Origin: CALZKI01 sp045124055
Lineage (GTDB): Bacteria; Bacillota; Clostridia; Lachnospirales; Lachnospiraceae
NCBI GenBank assembly: GCA_045124055.1
Contig: JBGVKZ010000031.1
Coordinates: forward strand, 1-32,747
DNA length: 32,747 nucleotides
Direction of reading: 5' to 3'
How positions within the stretch are numbered: the stretch's first letter is position 1; each line of letters opens with the position of its first letter. The notes below the pieces were generated by a model that saw nothing but the letters and a program-made list of their open reading frames with translations, had not been told where the DNA came from and searched no databases. The position numbers were made by a program, and so were the translations under genes. Shown here piece by piece: positions 25,011-32,539 of the stretch.

Positions 25011-25688
25011 GTGGAGCAAATAATGATAGTTGAAGATGATATAGGTTTGAATCAGGGGTTGAGTAAAGCACTAAAAGCAGATGAACGACAGATTATTTCC
25101 TGCCTAGACATGAAAACGGCAAAGGAACAACTACTTTGCGGCAGCGTGTCTTTGATCCTGCTAGACATAAATCTTCCTGATGGCAGCGGGCTTGATCTGC
25201 TGCAAGAAATCAAAGAAGAAGCACCGGATATTCCTGTCATTCTGCTGACTGCCAACGATACAGATATGGATATTGTAGATGGATTGGAACGAGGAGCCGA
25301 CGATTATATTACCAAGCCTTTTTCTCTTTCTGTTTTACGGGCAAGGGTGAATACCCAACTGCGAAAGAAAATAGCCATCCATAAAAATACACCGATTCAT
25401 ATTGAGCATTTTTGCTTTGATTTTGGCACTATGACCTTTTGTGTAGGGGATGCCAAAGTTGATTTGAGCAAAACGGAGCAAAAATTGCTGCAATTACTTA
25501 TTGAAAACCGTGGTCGAACAATGACCCGTGGAGACCTTGTAGACCGAATTTGGACAGACGGTGCAGAATATGTGGATGAAAATGCCCTGTCTGTTACGAT
25601 TAAGCGTCTTAGAGATAAACTTGGCGCACAGGAATATATCAAGACTGTTTATGGAATCGGTTATAGCTGGGTAAAGAAAGATGAATGA
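25011..25688 (+). CDS. OmpR-family response regulator
   Basis: This 225-residue regulator has a receiver domain (acidic pocket EDD near residues 8-10, phospho-acceptor Asp52 in LILLDINLPDG, the Thr of LLTAND, Lys in DDYITKPFS) and a C-terminal OmpR/PhoB winged helix (KTEQKLLQLLIENRGRTMTR through IKTVYGIGYSWVK). GTG at 25011 follows AAAGAGGTGA at good spacing, giving MEQIMIVEDD. Longer starts lack a binding site. It overlaps the histidine kinase gene by eight bases, so the two are coupled. It probably activates the ABC transporter genes downstream, as in VanR- or BceR-type systems; the direct target is inferred. Confidence 0.93.
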   Translation: MEQIMIVEDDIGLNQGLSKALKADERQIISCLDMKTAKEQLLCGSVSLILLDINLPDGSGLDLLQEIKEEAPDIPVILLTANDTDMDIVDGLERGADDYITKPFSLSVLRARVNTQLRKKIAIHKNTPIHIEHFCFDFGTMTFCVGDAKVDLSKTEQKLLQLLIENRGRTMTRGDLVDRIWTDGAEYVDENALSVTIKRLRDKLGAQEYIKTVYGIGYSWVKKDE

Positions 25689-26580
25689 GATTGGAATTGC
25701 TGTCATACTGCTGTGTGTTCTGGCTACGGCAGTTATCGTATTGTGGAATCAAAGGAAAACCAGAAAAACAATGGATACAATCGAAAAGATGTTAGATGCT
25801 GCAATAGATGGCTCATTTTTTGAAAATACTTTTGATGAAAGTAAGCTGTCTGCCTTGGAAACAAAATTTGCACACTATCTTTCTGCCGCAGAAACTTCTT
25901 CTCGCAATGTAGCTCAGGAAAAAGATAGAATTAAATCCCTGATTGCAGATATTTCACATCAAACAAAAACACCGATTGCAAACCTGCTGTTATACAGCGA
26001 GCTTCTGATGGAAGAAAATCTTCCGGCATCGGCAAAAGCGAATGTGGATGCGCTATACAATCAATCGGAGAAGCTGCGATTTTTGATTGACTCGCTTGTA
26101 AAGCTGTCCCGGCTGGAGAATGGAATTATTTCTCTATCGCCGCAGCACACAGCGCTACAGCCACTACTTCAAGGTATTACAGAACAATATGCTGCCAAAG
26201 CCACAGAAAAAGGATTGTCTCTGTATCTGCATGATACAGATATTTCTGCTATCTTTGACTCCAAATGGACAGCAGAAGCACTGGCTAACATTGTAGATAA
26301 TGCTGTAAAATACACAGAGCATGGCACAATTACAATTTCTGCCGTAAGTTACGAAATGTTTGCAAGAATTGATATATCAGATACCGGCGCAGGTATCTCT
26401 GAAAGTGAACAATCCAAAATCTTTACCCGGTTTTATCGTTCAAAGAATGTGCGGGAACAGGAAGGCGTTGGAATCGGCTTGTATTTGGCTCGGCAGATTA
26501 TATCCGGTGAGGGTGGTTATATCAAGGTTACTTCCGCTCCCGGAAAAGGAAGCACGTTTTCCATATTCCTGCCGAAGTAA
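25681..26580 (+). CDS. Small sensor histidine kinase with a single membrane segment
   Basis: This 299-residue kinase has one N-terminal hydrophobic segment (about residues 3-22), then a cytosolic linker, the dimerisation and phosphorylation box with His93 (LIADISHQTKTPIA), the N box (ANIVDNAVKY, Asn207), G1 (DISDTGAGIS) and G2 (GVGIGLYLA). There is no extracellular sensor domain and only one clear membrane segment. Stimulus detection therefore probably depends on a partner, most likely the ABC transporter encoded downstream, as is known for Bce-type modules. It overlaps the regulator gene. Confidence 0.9.
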   Translation: MNEIGIAVILLCVLATAVIVLWNQRKTRKTMDTIEKMLDAAIDGSFFENTFDESKLSALETKFAHYLSAAETSSRNVAQEKDRIKSLIADISHQTKTPIANLLLYSELLMEENLPASAKANVDALYNQSEKLRFLIDSLVKLSRLENGIISLSPQHTALQPLLQGITEQYAAKATEKGLSLYLHDTDISAIFDSKWTAEALANIVDNAVKYTEHGTITISAVSYEMFARIDISDTGAGISESEQSKIFTRFYRSKNVREQEGVGIGLYLARQIISGEGGYIKVTSAPGKGSTFSIFLPK

Positions 26581-26650
26581 CTTCAATTCTTTCAAAACTG
26601 TTAGAATTCATTTCCCGCCGGAAAGAATGTGGAAAGAATCCTATGCGATA

Positions 26651-26698
26651 ATCTGTATGTATCAAAGGATGATTTCTTTGCATACATACAGATTTTTT
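26651..26698 (+). terminator. Intrinsic terminator/attenuator directly before the ABC transporter genes
   Basis: A perfect 12-bp stem, ATCTGTATGTAT (26651-26662) with ATACATACAGAT (26682-26693), is followed by five more T residues, 17 bases before the ATPase start codon. It could end the kinase transcript, or act as a regulated attenuator for the transporter. Confidence 0.75.
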
Positions 26699-26715
26699 CA
26701 TGGAGGTACTCGTTT

Positions 26716-27387
26716 ATGGAGATTTTACAGGCAAAAAACCTGAAAAAGATTTATGGCTCCGGTAACAATGCGGTTTATGCACTGGATGGAGTTGATTTAA
26801 GTGTGGAGAAAGGCGAATTTGTGGCGATTGTCGGCACATCTGGCTCCGGCAAGTCTACGCTGCTGCATATGCTTGGCGGTCTGGATCGCCCTACAGATGG
26901 AACAGTTATGGTTGATGGACAGGACATTTTTTCCTTAAAGGATGAAGCTCTGACCATCTTCCGCCGCAGAAAAATTGGCTTTGTATTCCAAGCATATAAT
27001 CTTGTCCCAGTACTGAATGTGTATGAAAACATTGTTCTTCCCATTGAACTGGACGGTGGCAAGGTCAACAAGGATTTTGTACAGCAGATCGTGCAGACGC
27101 TTGGACTGGATGAGCGTCTGGATGCACTGCCGAGTCAGCTTTCCGGTGGTCAGCAGCAGCGTGTAGCAATCGCCCGTGCATTGGCGGCAGCTCCGGCTAT
27201 TATCCTTGCTGACGAACCGACAGGCAATCTTGACTCCAAGACCAGTCAGGATGTATTGAGCCTTTTGAAAGTTACCAGTCAAAAGTTCGCCCAGACAATC
27301 GTAATGATTACGCACAACGAAGAAATTGCTCAGATGGCAGACCGCATTATCCGCATCGAAGATGGACGGATCGTCTCCCAGGATTAA
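26716..27387 (+). CDS. ABC transporter ATP-binding protein (MacB/Bce-type)
   Basis: This 223-residue ATPase powers the membrane partner encoded next. It has Walker A GTSGSGKST (40-48), the Q-loop FQAYNLVPVL, the signature LSGGQQQRVAIARAL (142 onward), Walker B IILADEPTGNLDSKT and the H-loop MITHNEE. The size and the PVLNVYENIVLPIEL motif fit the LolD/MacB/BceA branch. ATG at 26716 follows GGAGG (26702-26706). A longer in-frame form from 26629 would run through the terminator hairpin and is rejected. It is probably regulated by the two-component system directly upstream. Confidence 0.95.
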   Translation: MEILQAKNLKKIYGSGNNAVYALDGVDLSVEKGEFVAIVGTSGSGKSTLLHMLGGLDRPTDGTVMVDGQDIFSLKDEALTIFRRRKIGFVFQAYNLVPVLNVYENIVLPIELDGGKVNKDFVQQIVQTLGLDERLDALPSQLSGGQQQRVAIARALAAAPAIILADEPTGNLDSKTSQDVLSLLKVTSQKFAQTIVMITHNEEIAQMADRIIRIEDGRIVSQD

Positions 27388-27402
27388 CGGGAGGTGGCAA
27401 AG

Positions 27403-30054
27403 ATGAATGTCAAAAACAGAAAATGTATCAGAAAACTTAGTTGGCGTTCTTTATGGGCATCCCGTAAGCGCAACATCATTGCAATTATTGCCATTGCCTT
27501 GACGGCACTGTTATTTACCTCGCTGTTTACCATAGTAATGTCCATAAATTCCAGCTATGAAATGTACACGTTCCGTCAGGTCGGTGGTTACTGCCATGGA
27601 ACCTTTAAGGAAGTGACAGAAGAACAGATTGAGAATATATCAGCTCACTCAAACGTAAAAGCCGCAGGCAAACGCATAACTGTTGGTTATATGGATGGTG
27701 GGGGTTTCGCAAAAGCTCCTGCCGAAGTTAGCTTTATGGATGATAACTGTACGGAATGGAGTTTCGCAGAACCCACCACAGGACATAAACCGCAAGGAAG
27801 AAATGAAATCACCATGGACACCCACGCCTTAAAGCTATTGGGTGTTGAACCGGAAGTAGGGGCAGAAATTGAAATGACCTATACGGTTGGTTCTTTATCC
27901 GAAATGCCTTATGAGAAAACAGACACATTTACTCTGGCGGGATGGTGGGAATATGACGATATAAGTCCCGTTCACTATATCAATATCAGCGAAGAATATG
28001 CAAAAGAAATAGAAGCGGAAGCCATGTCCAAGGGACTGGAACCGTTCCGTATTGATCTGAATGTGATGATGGCATCCAACATGAATATCCGTGGTCAGAT
28101 GGAGCAGGTGGATCTGGACTTAGGGTATGCTTGGGATGAAACGGGTGAAGGGGAGCTTGTACGCATCGGAGTAAACTGGGGATATACCACTGCCCAACTT
28201 GGAGAAAGCATGGATGTAACAACTCTTATAGCGATTATCGCTTTCCTTGCGTTGGTAATTTTAACGGGCTATCTGATTATCTACAACATATTTCAGATTT
28301 CCGTTACCGGGGATATTCGATTCTATGGCTTGTTGAAAACCATTGGTGTCACACCCCGGCAGCTTCGCCGTATTATACGCCAGCAAGCTTTGATCCGTTG
28401 TGTTGTCGGCATTCCGGTTGGCTTGCTTCTTGGATATGTTGTTGGTGCAGCCTTAACCCCTGTGGTAATGGCACGAACCACCCTTGGAGTTGGAGTTTCC
28501 ACCGTCAGCACTTCACCGTTGATTTTCTTTGCGTCAGCTCTGTTTGCGCTAATTACAGTTTTGCTGTCCTGCTCCCGTCCGGGTAAGATCGCTTCAAAGG
28601 TCTCTCCGGTAGAAGCAACAAAGTATACGGAGATTGTAAGGAGCAAAAAGAAACACCGTACTACCCGTGGTGCAAAAGTACATCAAATGGCTTTTGCTAA
28701 CTTGGGGCGAAATAAAAGAAAGACTGTCCTTGTGGTTATCTCTCTTTCGCTTTCCGTGGTACTTCTCAATATCTTGGTCACTTTTACAGGTGGGTTTGAC
28801 ATGGAAAAATATCTAATGAAGCAGACTTGCGCAGATTTTGTTGTTAGTAACACTGACTACTTTCGTTTTTCTCTTGAAGCGGATAATTATTTTGATGAGG
28901 ATATTATCAAAGAAATCTCATCTAATACCACTCAGTCATTGTCTGGTTGCGGTTATAAACTAATCGGTGAAGATCCTATTGGTTGGATGACGGAAGATGC
29001 GTGGCGAAAGGGTATGGCAAACTATGTCTCTCAAGAAAATATAGAAGCTGCTCTCTCATGGAACCCTCGTCAAGGTGAACTGGTAGGTGAGAATGCTCTG
29101 ATAGAAGGATTAGATGAAACGTTGTTTGAAAAGTTGACAGTGATAGATGGTGATATTCGCCCAATGCTTCAAGGAAGTGAAAATTACATTGCTTTGGCGG
29201 TCGATACGGATGATTATGGTAATGTGCTAGATTTGGATTCGTATCCGGAAATTGGAACGACTCAGACTATAACCTATGTGGACGAAGCATATTTTATTGA
29301 TAGTCGCACGGGAGAATTAAGCAATGAAAATACTCCTGGGGAATACTTACAATACTATGTTGCTAAAAGTCATGAGGTGACCTACACCATTTGTGCATAT
29401 GTAGTGATTCCAAATGCTATGAGCCATCGTTATGGTTCTCTTGGATACAGTTTTGTTCTGCCAGTAGATAAATTGAAAAATGACAGTGGGCAGGATGTAA
29501 TACCTATGGTTTATCTATTTGATACGCCAGATGCGATTGCCGAAGAAGCAGCAGAAAAATATCTTGCAGATATAACTTCTGCAGATGTATCTGGATTGAT
29601 GTATGAAAGCAAAGCAACGCTCCGAGCCGAATTTGAGGGCTTTCAGAATATGTTCTTGCTGTTGGGGGGACTGCTTTGTGCCATCATTGGGCTTGTGGGT
29701 ATTCTGAACTTCTTCAATACCATTATGACAGGTATTCTTTCACGAAAGAGAGAATTTGCAGTGTTACAGGCAGTGGGGATGACCAGCAAACAGTTGAAAG
29801 CTATGTTGATTTATGAAGGACTATTCTACGCACTCAGTTCTGCTTTATGCGCATTAGTCCTCTCGTTTGTGATAAATCCTTTGGTTGGTGACCTTCTGGA
29901 GAATATGTTCTGGTTCTTCAGTGGGAAGTTTACCATCGTTCCAGTTATAATCGCTATTCCGATCTTTGCTTTGCTTGGATGGTTGATTCCTTACGCTATG
30001 TATAACCAAGCTGCCAAATACAGCATTGTAGAGCAATTAAGGAATGATTTGTGA
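27403..30054 (+). CDS. FtsX-type ABC transporter permease with two large extracellular domains
   Basis: This 883-residue membrane protein has TM1 at about 24-48, a large outside domain (about 50-270), TM2-4 (about 273-390), TM5 (about 440-463), a second outside domain (about 464-745) and three final segments. FtsX signatures occur twice: YGLLKTIGVTPRQLRRII and REFAVLQAVGMTSKQLKAML. The layout is larger than a Bce permease (about 640 residues, one loop). It fits transporters that remove or export peptides or lipids, and resistance to an antimicrobial peptide is plausible given the linked kinase. ATG at 27403 follows GGGAGG; an upstream GTG at 27394 is rejected. Confidence 0.9.
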   Translation: MNVKNRKCIRKLSWRSLWASRKRNIIAIIAIALTALLFTSLFTIVMSINSSYEMYTFRQVGGYCHGTFKEVTEEQIENISAHSNVKAAGKRITVGYMDGGGFAKAPAEVSFMDDNCTEWSFAEPTTGHKPQGRNEITMDTHALKLLGVEPEVGAEIEMTYTVGSLSEMPYEKTDTFTLAGWWEYDDISPVHYINISEEYAKEIEAEAMSKGLEPFRIDLNVMMASNMNIRGQMEQVDLDLGYAWDETGEGELVRIGVNWGYTTAQLGESMDVTTLIAIIAFLALVILTGYLIIYNIFQISVTGDIRFYGLLKTIGVTPRQLRRIIRQQALIRCVVGIPVGLLLGYVVGAALTPVVMARTTLGVGVSTVSTSPLIFFASALFALITVLLSCSRPGKIASKVSPVEATKYTEIVRSKKKHRTTRGAKVHQMAFANLGRNKRKTVLVVISLSLSVVLLNILVTFTGGFDMEKYLMKQTCADFVVSNTDYFRFSLEADNYFDEDIIKEISSNTTQSLSGCGYKLIGEDPIGWMTEDAWRKGMANYVSQENIEAALSWNPRQGELVGENALIEGLDETLFEKLTVIDGDIRPMLQGSENYIALAVDTDDYGNVLDLDSYPEIGTTQTITYVDEAYFIDSRTGELSNENTPGEYLQYYVAKSHEVTYTICAYVVIPNAMSHRYGSLGYSFVLPVDKLKNDSGQDVIPMVYLFDTPDAIAEEAAEKYLADITSADVSGLMYESKATLRAEFEGFQNMFLLLGGLLCAIIGLVGILNFFNTIMTGILSRKREFAVLQAVGMTSKQLKAMLIYEGLFYALSSALCALVLSFVINPLVGDLLENMFWFFSGKFTIVPVIIAIPIFALLGWLIPYAMYNQAAKYSIVEQLRNDL

Positions 30055-30210
30055 TTAAGTATGTCATGGGTGTTATAGAGAAATCTCCCGGTGCCAAAAC
30101 GGTGCCAAGAAATCATACAAATAAAAATATCGCATCTAAAACCAACGAAAATATGCAGAATTTAGCCATAAAAAGCATAGAAAATATATCAAAAAACGCT
30201 ATTCATATAG
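30055..30210 (+). other. Non-coding right end of the element
   Basis: No gene is seen here. It holds the right pair of arm-type repeats (30089-30110) and otherwise AT-rich sequence up to the duplicated tuf tail. Confidence 0.6.
30089..30110 (+). repeat. Tandem 11-bp repeats, probable integrase arm-type site (right)
   Basis: CGGTGCCAAAA (30089-30099) and CGGTGCCAAGA (30100-30110), the same pair and orientation as 19088-19109 at the left end. They lie about 115 bases inside the right att copy. Confidence 0.7.
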
Positions 30211-30272
30211 CGTGAAGGTGGCCGTACAGTAGGTTCTGGTAGAGTTGCTACTATCATCGAATAATCTTTGAT
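30211..30272 (+). repeat. attR: duplicated 3' end of tuf
   Basis: This stretch codes REGGRTVGSGRVATIIE and a stop in one frame, exactly the EF-Tu C-terminus, but it has no upstream gene. It differs from tuf only at synonymous positions in that frame (AGA to CGT, GGT to GGC, GAG to GAA). It marks the right boundary of the integrated element. Confidence 0.92.
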
Positions 30273-30298
30273 TTAGAACCAAATATTATTAAAAGAAC

Positions 30299-30337
30299 CC
30301 CGCAATCCTTTGTTTTTCAAGGGGTTGCGGTTTTTTT
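30299..30337 (+). terminator. Terminator after the duplicated tuf tail
   Basis: CCGCAATCCTT (from 30300) pairs with AAGGGGTTGCGG (to 30330) with a small bulge and wobble, followed by seven T residues. This may have been the terminator of tuf before the element entered. Confidence 0.8.
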
Positions 30338-30391
30338 CTTTTGGGAAAAGAACTACGAACAAAATTTACAAAAGATAAAATAAAAAATGAA

Positions 30392-30413
30392 TGGTTCTAA
30401 TTTGGTTCTAAAA
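30392..30413 (+). repeat. Tandem 11-bp repeats resembling arm-type sites
   Basis: TGGTTCTAATT (30392-30402) and TGGTTCTAAAA (30403-30413). They share spacing, orientation and the pattern GGTnCnAAAA with the arm repeats of the first element but differ in sequence. An exact inverted copy of ATTTGGTTCTAA lies at 30274-30285, next to attR. Confidence 0.6.
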
Positions 30414-30483
30414 ATGGAAATAGTGATAGAGTTTGGCAAAAATTTACATATAATGAGAGTGAAGAATAAAAGGCAATTGAATA

Positions 30484-30512
30484 TTGAATAATAGATTGTG
30501 AAGTGTTATAAT
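30484..30512 (+). promoter_or_regulatory. Promoter of the small gene and HD gene
   Basis: TTGAAT (30484-30489), 17 bases and TATAAT (30507-30512), with an extended -10 TGT just ahead. The expected start is near 30519, about 35 bases before the first ATG. Confidence 0.8.
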
Positions 30513-30553
30513 CGATGCATTATCAAATCTATTTTATAGAAAGGGTGAAAAAT

Positions 30554-30913
30554 ATGTGTTTCTACATTGGGATTGAGGATTTAGCTGCAAATGCTTTAAT
30601 AGAGTCAATGCGTAGAGCGGAAAAAACATTTTTGACCTATAAAGAGATAGAAAATTATGGTTCAAGAGTTGTTGAACTTTTAAATGAAAAGGGCGAAAAA
30701 GCGGTTTTGATTTTGTCCAGGGAAAGTACAAATGCTTTATTTAGAAATTATTCGGATTTTTTTCAAGAAAAAAGCGTTAATGGAGAAATGGGTATTGAAT
30801 TAAAGAAAGAGGTTACTTTAGAAAACTTAATAAACCAGTTTAGAGGCTATTTGGCTTTAGATGTTTTGATGGCATTTGTAAATGAAAATTCTGTTCAGGC
30901 ATTGGGGGTATAG
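30554..30913 (+). CDS. Hypothetical protein, unknown function
   Basis: This 119-residue cytosolic protein is not recognised. It begins MCFYIGIEDLAANALIES, has a central helical, basic part and a segment KAVLILSRESTNALFRNY, and ends with a hydrophobic helix-rich stretch. ATG at 30554 follows AAGGGTG (30541-30547); an upstream in-frame ATG at 30515 lies too close to the expected transcription start. The HD-domain gene follows only six bases after its stop codon, so the two form an operon, and it may regulate or assist that enzyme. Confidence 0.7.
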   Translation: MCFYIGIEDLAANALIESMRRAEKTFLTYKEIENYGSRVVELLNEKGEKAVLILSRESTNALFRNYSDFFQEKSVNGEMGIELKKEVTLENLINQFRGYLALDVLMAFVNENSVQALGV

Positions 30914-30919
30914 TAGGCG

Positions 30920-32539
30920 TTGAAAGAGTACAAACGATTAAAAGATCCAATTTATGGATATATTAGCATACCGACGCAATACATGAATGGAATTATTGAT
31001 ACTGCTTGTTTTCAAAGATTGCGGAGGATAATACAGACGAGTTATTCTCCGCTTTATTCGTCTGCTGTACATAACAGATTTGTGCATTCTATGGGAGTAT
31101 TTCATTTAGGAGAAATTGCATCTACTCATGTTATTACTGAAATTGAAAAGAAGTACCAATTTGAGTTTAATGTAAAAAGAATTGGTGAGATATTTATGAT
31201 AGCATGTTTATTACATGATGTAGGACATGCTCCATTTTCTCATACTGGTGAAGAATTCTATCTAGATGATGACAAGAAATTTACGGGAGTTCATAATAAA
31301 TTAATTGAAGTCGTTTCGGCAGAAAAATTTGCTGGAGATGTGCCAAAGGAGAAGACAGCAGCTGCAGCTCCGCATGAGATAATGAGCTCAATAGTTGGAC
31401 TTATTTCATTCCCTGACTTCTTTTTAAATGAAAATGAACGTGAGTTTTTTGCAAGATGTATTACTGGATATAAGTATTCTGAAAAAAGTGATGAGAATGA
31501 TATTCGTAATTGTTTTATTCAATTACTAAATTCAAAAGTAATAGATGTTGATAAATTGGATTATCTAATAAGAGATGCATATATAACAGGATTTGATACT
31601 GTTAGTATAGATTATGAAAGATTGCTAGGTGCATTAACTATTGTAAAAACGGACAGTGGGTATGAGTTAGCATATTATAAAAATGCAATTAGTGTAATTG
31701 AAAATGTTGTGTACGCTCATGATGCAGAACGCAAATGGATACAAAGTCATCCTATTGTTATATACGAAACATACATATTACAACATATAATCGGTCATTT
31801 GTGTACACAGGTAAATGCATTAGGTAAGAACCTCTTCTGTTTGGAATCTTTGTTGGATGAAGGACAAGAATTCAAAGAAAATGTTAAAGTAAGCCTTATG
31901 AGTGATGACGATATTGTCTATCTGATGAAAAATGTTTTTCCGAATGAGTTGAGTGCTGAATATTTTAGACGCATTGACAGACGTCATCCGGTATGGAAAT
32001 CAGAAGCAGAATACAAGACATTTTTCTTAGGGAAAACGTCAGGTGGTGAAATTCTTAAGGAATTTGAAATTGCAATGGCAGCAACAGCAAAATATTTAGG
32101 TGGACGTTCAGATATTTGGACAATCAATAAAAAACTGGTTGATGTAATTCAAGCAGAACTTGCAGAAATTGATAATCAGGATTTAGATGATATGTCTAAA
32201 GCAGTTCAGAAGAAGGATAAAGAAAGAATCTTGAAAGTGATTAACTGCTTGCAAAAATATGCTTCTGAAAAAAACATGAAATGTGATTTTATTATCATTA
32301 AGGCTACTCAGTTTAATAGTGGTTTTGGTAAACCTGATTTTTCAGACACAAACATATCCTTTCCTATGGGAGATGGGGAAGAAAAAGTTGCTAAAGTTGG
32401 AGAAATTGTATCTTCACTAAGTGCAAAAGGTAAAGACAGAGATGATTTTTTCTATCTGTTTTACAAGAGAGATGATAGTAGCGACATTGAGCTGGAAAGT
32501 CAAGAATTATGCAGAATTTTAATAAGAGAATTTGTATAA
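30920..32539 (+). CDS. HD-domain phosphohydrolase (SAMHD1/dGTPase-like, COG1078)
   Basis: This 539-residue cytosolic protein begins like dNTP triphosphohydrolases (RLKDPIYGYISIP, FQRLRRIIQTSYSP). The metal-binding residues are all visible: His56 (RFVHSMGVFHLGE), His99 and Asp100 (ACLLHDVGHAPFSH) and Asp211 (VIDVDKLDYLIRDA), equivalent to SAMHD1 His167, His206, Asp207 and Asp311. The Lys and Tyr after the last Asp (DKLDY) also match SAMHD1. The C-terminal 250 residues are helical and unassigned. It likely hydrolyses nucleotides, possibly dNTPs, and could act in phage defence; this is inferred. The start is TTG at 30920, with GGGGGT about ten bases upstream, a weak site. Confidence 0.87.
   Translation: MKEYKRLKDPIYGYISIPTQYMNGIIDTACFQRLRRIIQTSYSPLYSSAVHNRFVHSMGVFHLGEIASTHVITEIEKKYQFEFNVKRIGEIFMIACLLHDVGHAPFSHTGEEFYLDDDKKFTGVHNKLIEVVSAEKFAGDVPKEKTAAAAPHEIMSSIVGLISFPDFFLNENEREFFARCITGYKYSEKSDENDIRNCFIQLLNSKVIDVDKLDYLIRDAYITGFDTVSIDYERLLGALTIVKTDSGYELAYYKNAISVIENVVYAHDAERKWIQSHPIVIYETYILQHIIGHLCTQVNALGKNLFCLESLLDEGQEFKENVKVSLMSDDDIVYLMKNVFPNELSAEYFRRIDRRHPVWKSEAEYKTFFLGKTSGGEILKEFEIAMAATAKYLGGRSDIWTINKKLVDVIQAELAEIDNQDLDDMSKAVQKKDKERILKVINCLQKYASEKNMKCDFIIIKATQFNSGFGKPDFSDTNISFPMGDGEEKVAKVGEIVSSLSAKGKDRDDFFYLFYKRDDSSDIELESQELCRILIREFV

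Larger units (their letters stand above)
18940..30272. mobile_element. Integrative and mobilizable element inserted in tuf, about 11.3 kb
   Basis: The element is bounded by the duplicated tuf tail. It carries a repressor, an excisionase, a tyrosine integrase, a RepA-like ATPase, a small mobilization-associated protein, an oriT-like region, a MobA/MobL-type relaxase, TnpV, and a cargo of a two-component system with an ABC transporter. Paired 11-bp arm-like repeats lie just inside both ends (19088-19109 and 30089-30110). No type IV secretion genes are present, so it should depend on a helper conjugative element. All required genes look intact. Confidence 0.88.

Noticed and set aside
26360..26743. 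127-codon plus-strand frame across the end of the kinase gene and the transporter leader
   Set aside because: It overlaps the kinase ATP-binding motifs in another frame and the terminator hairpin; no ribosome binding site.
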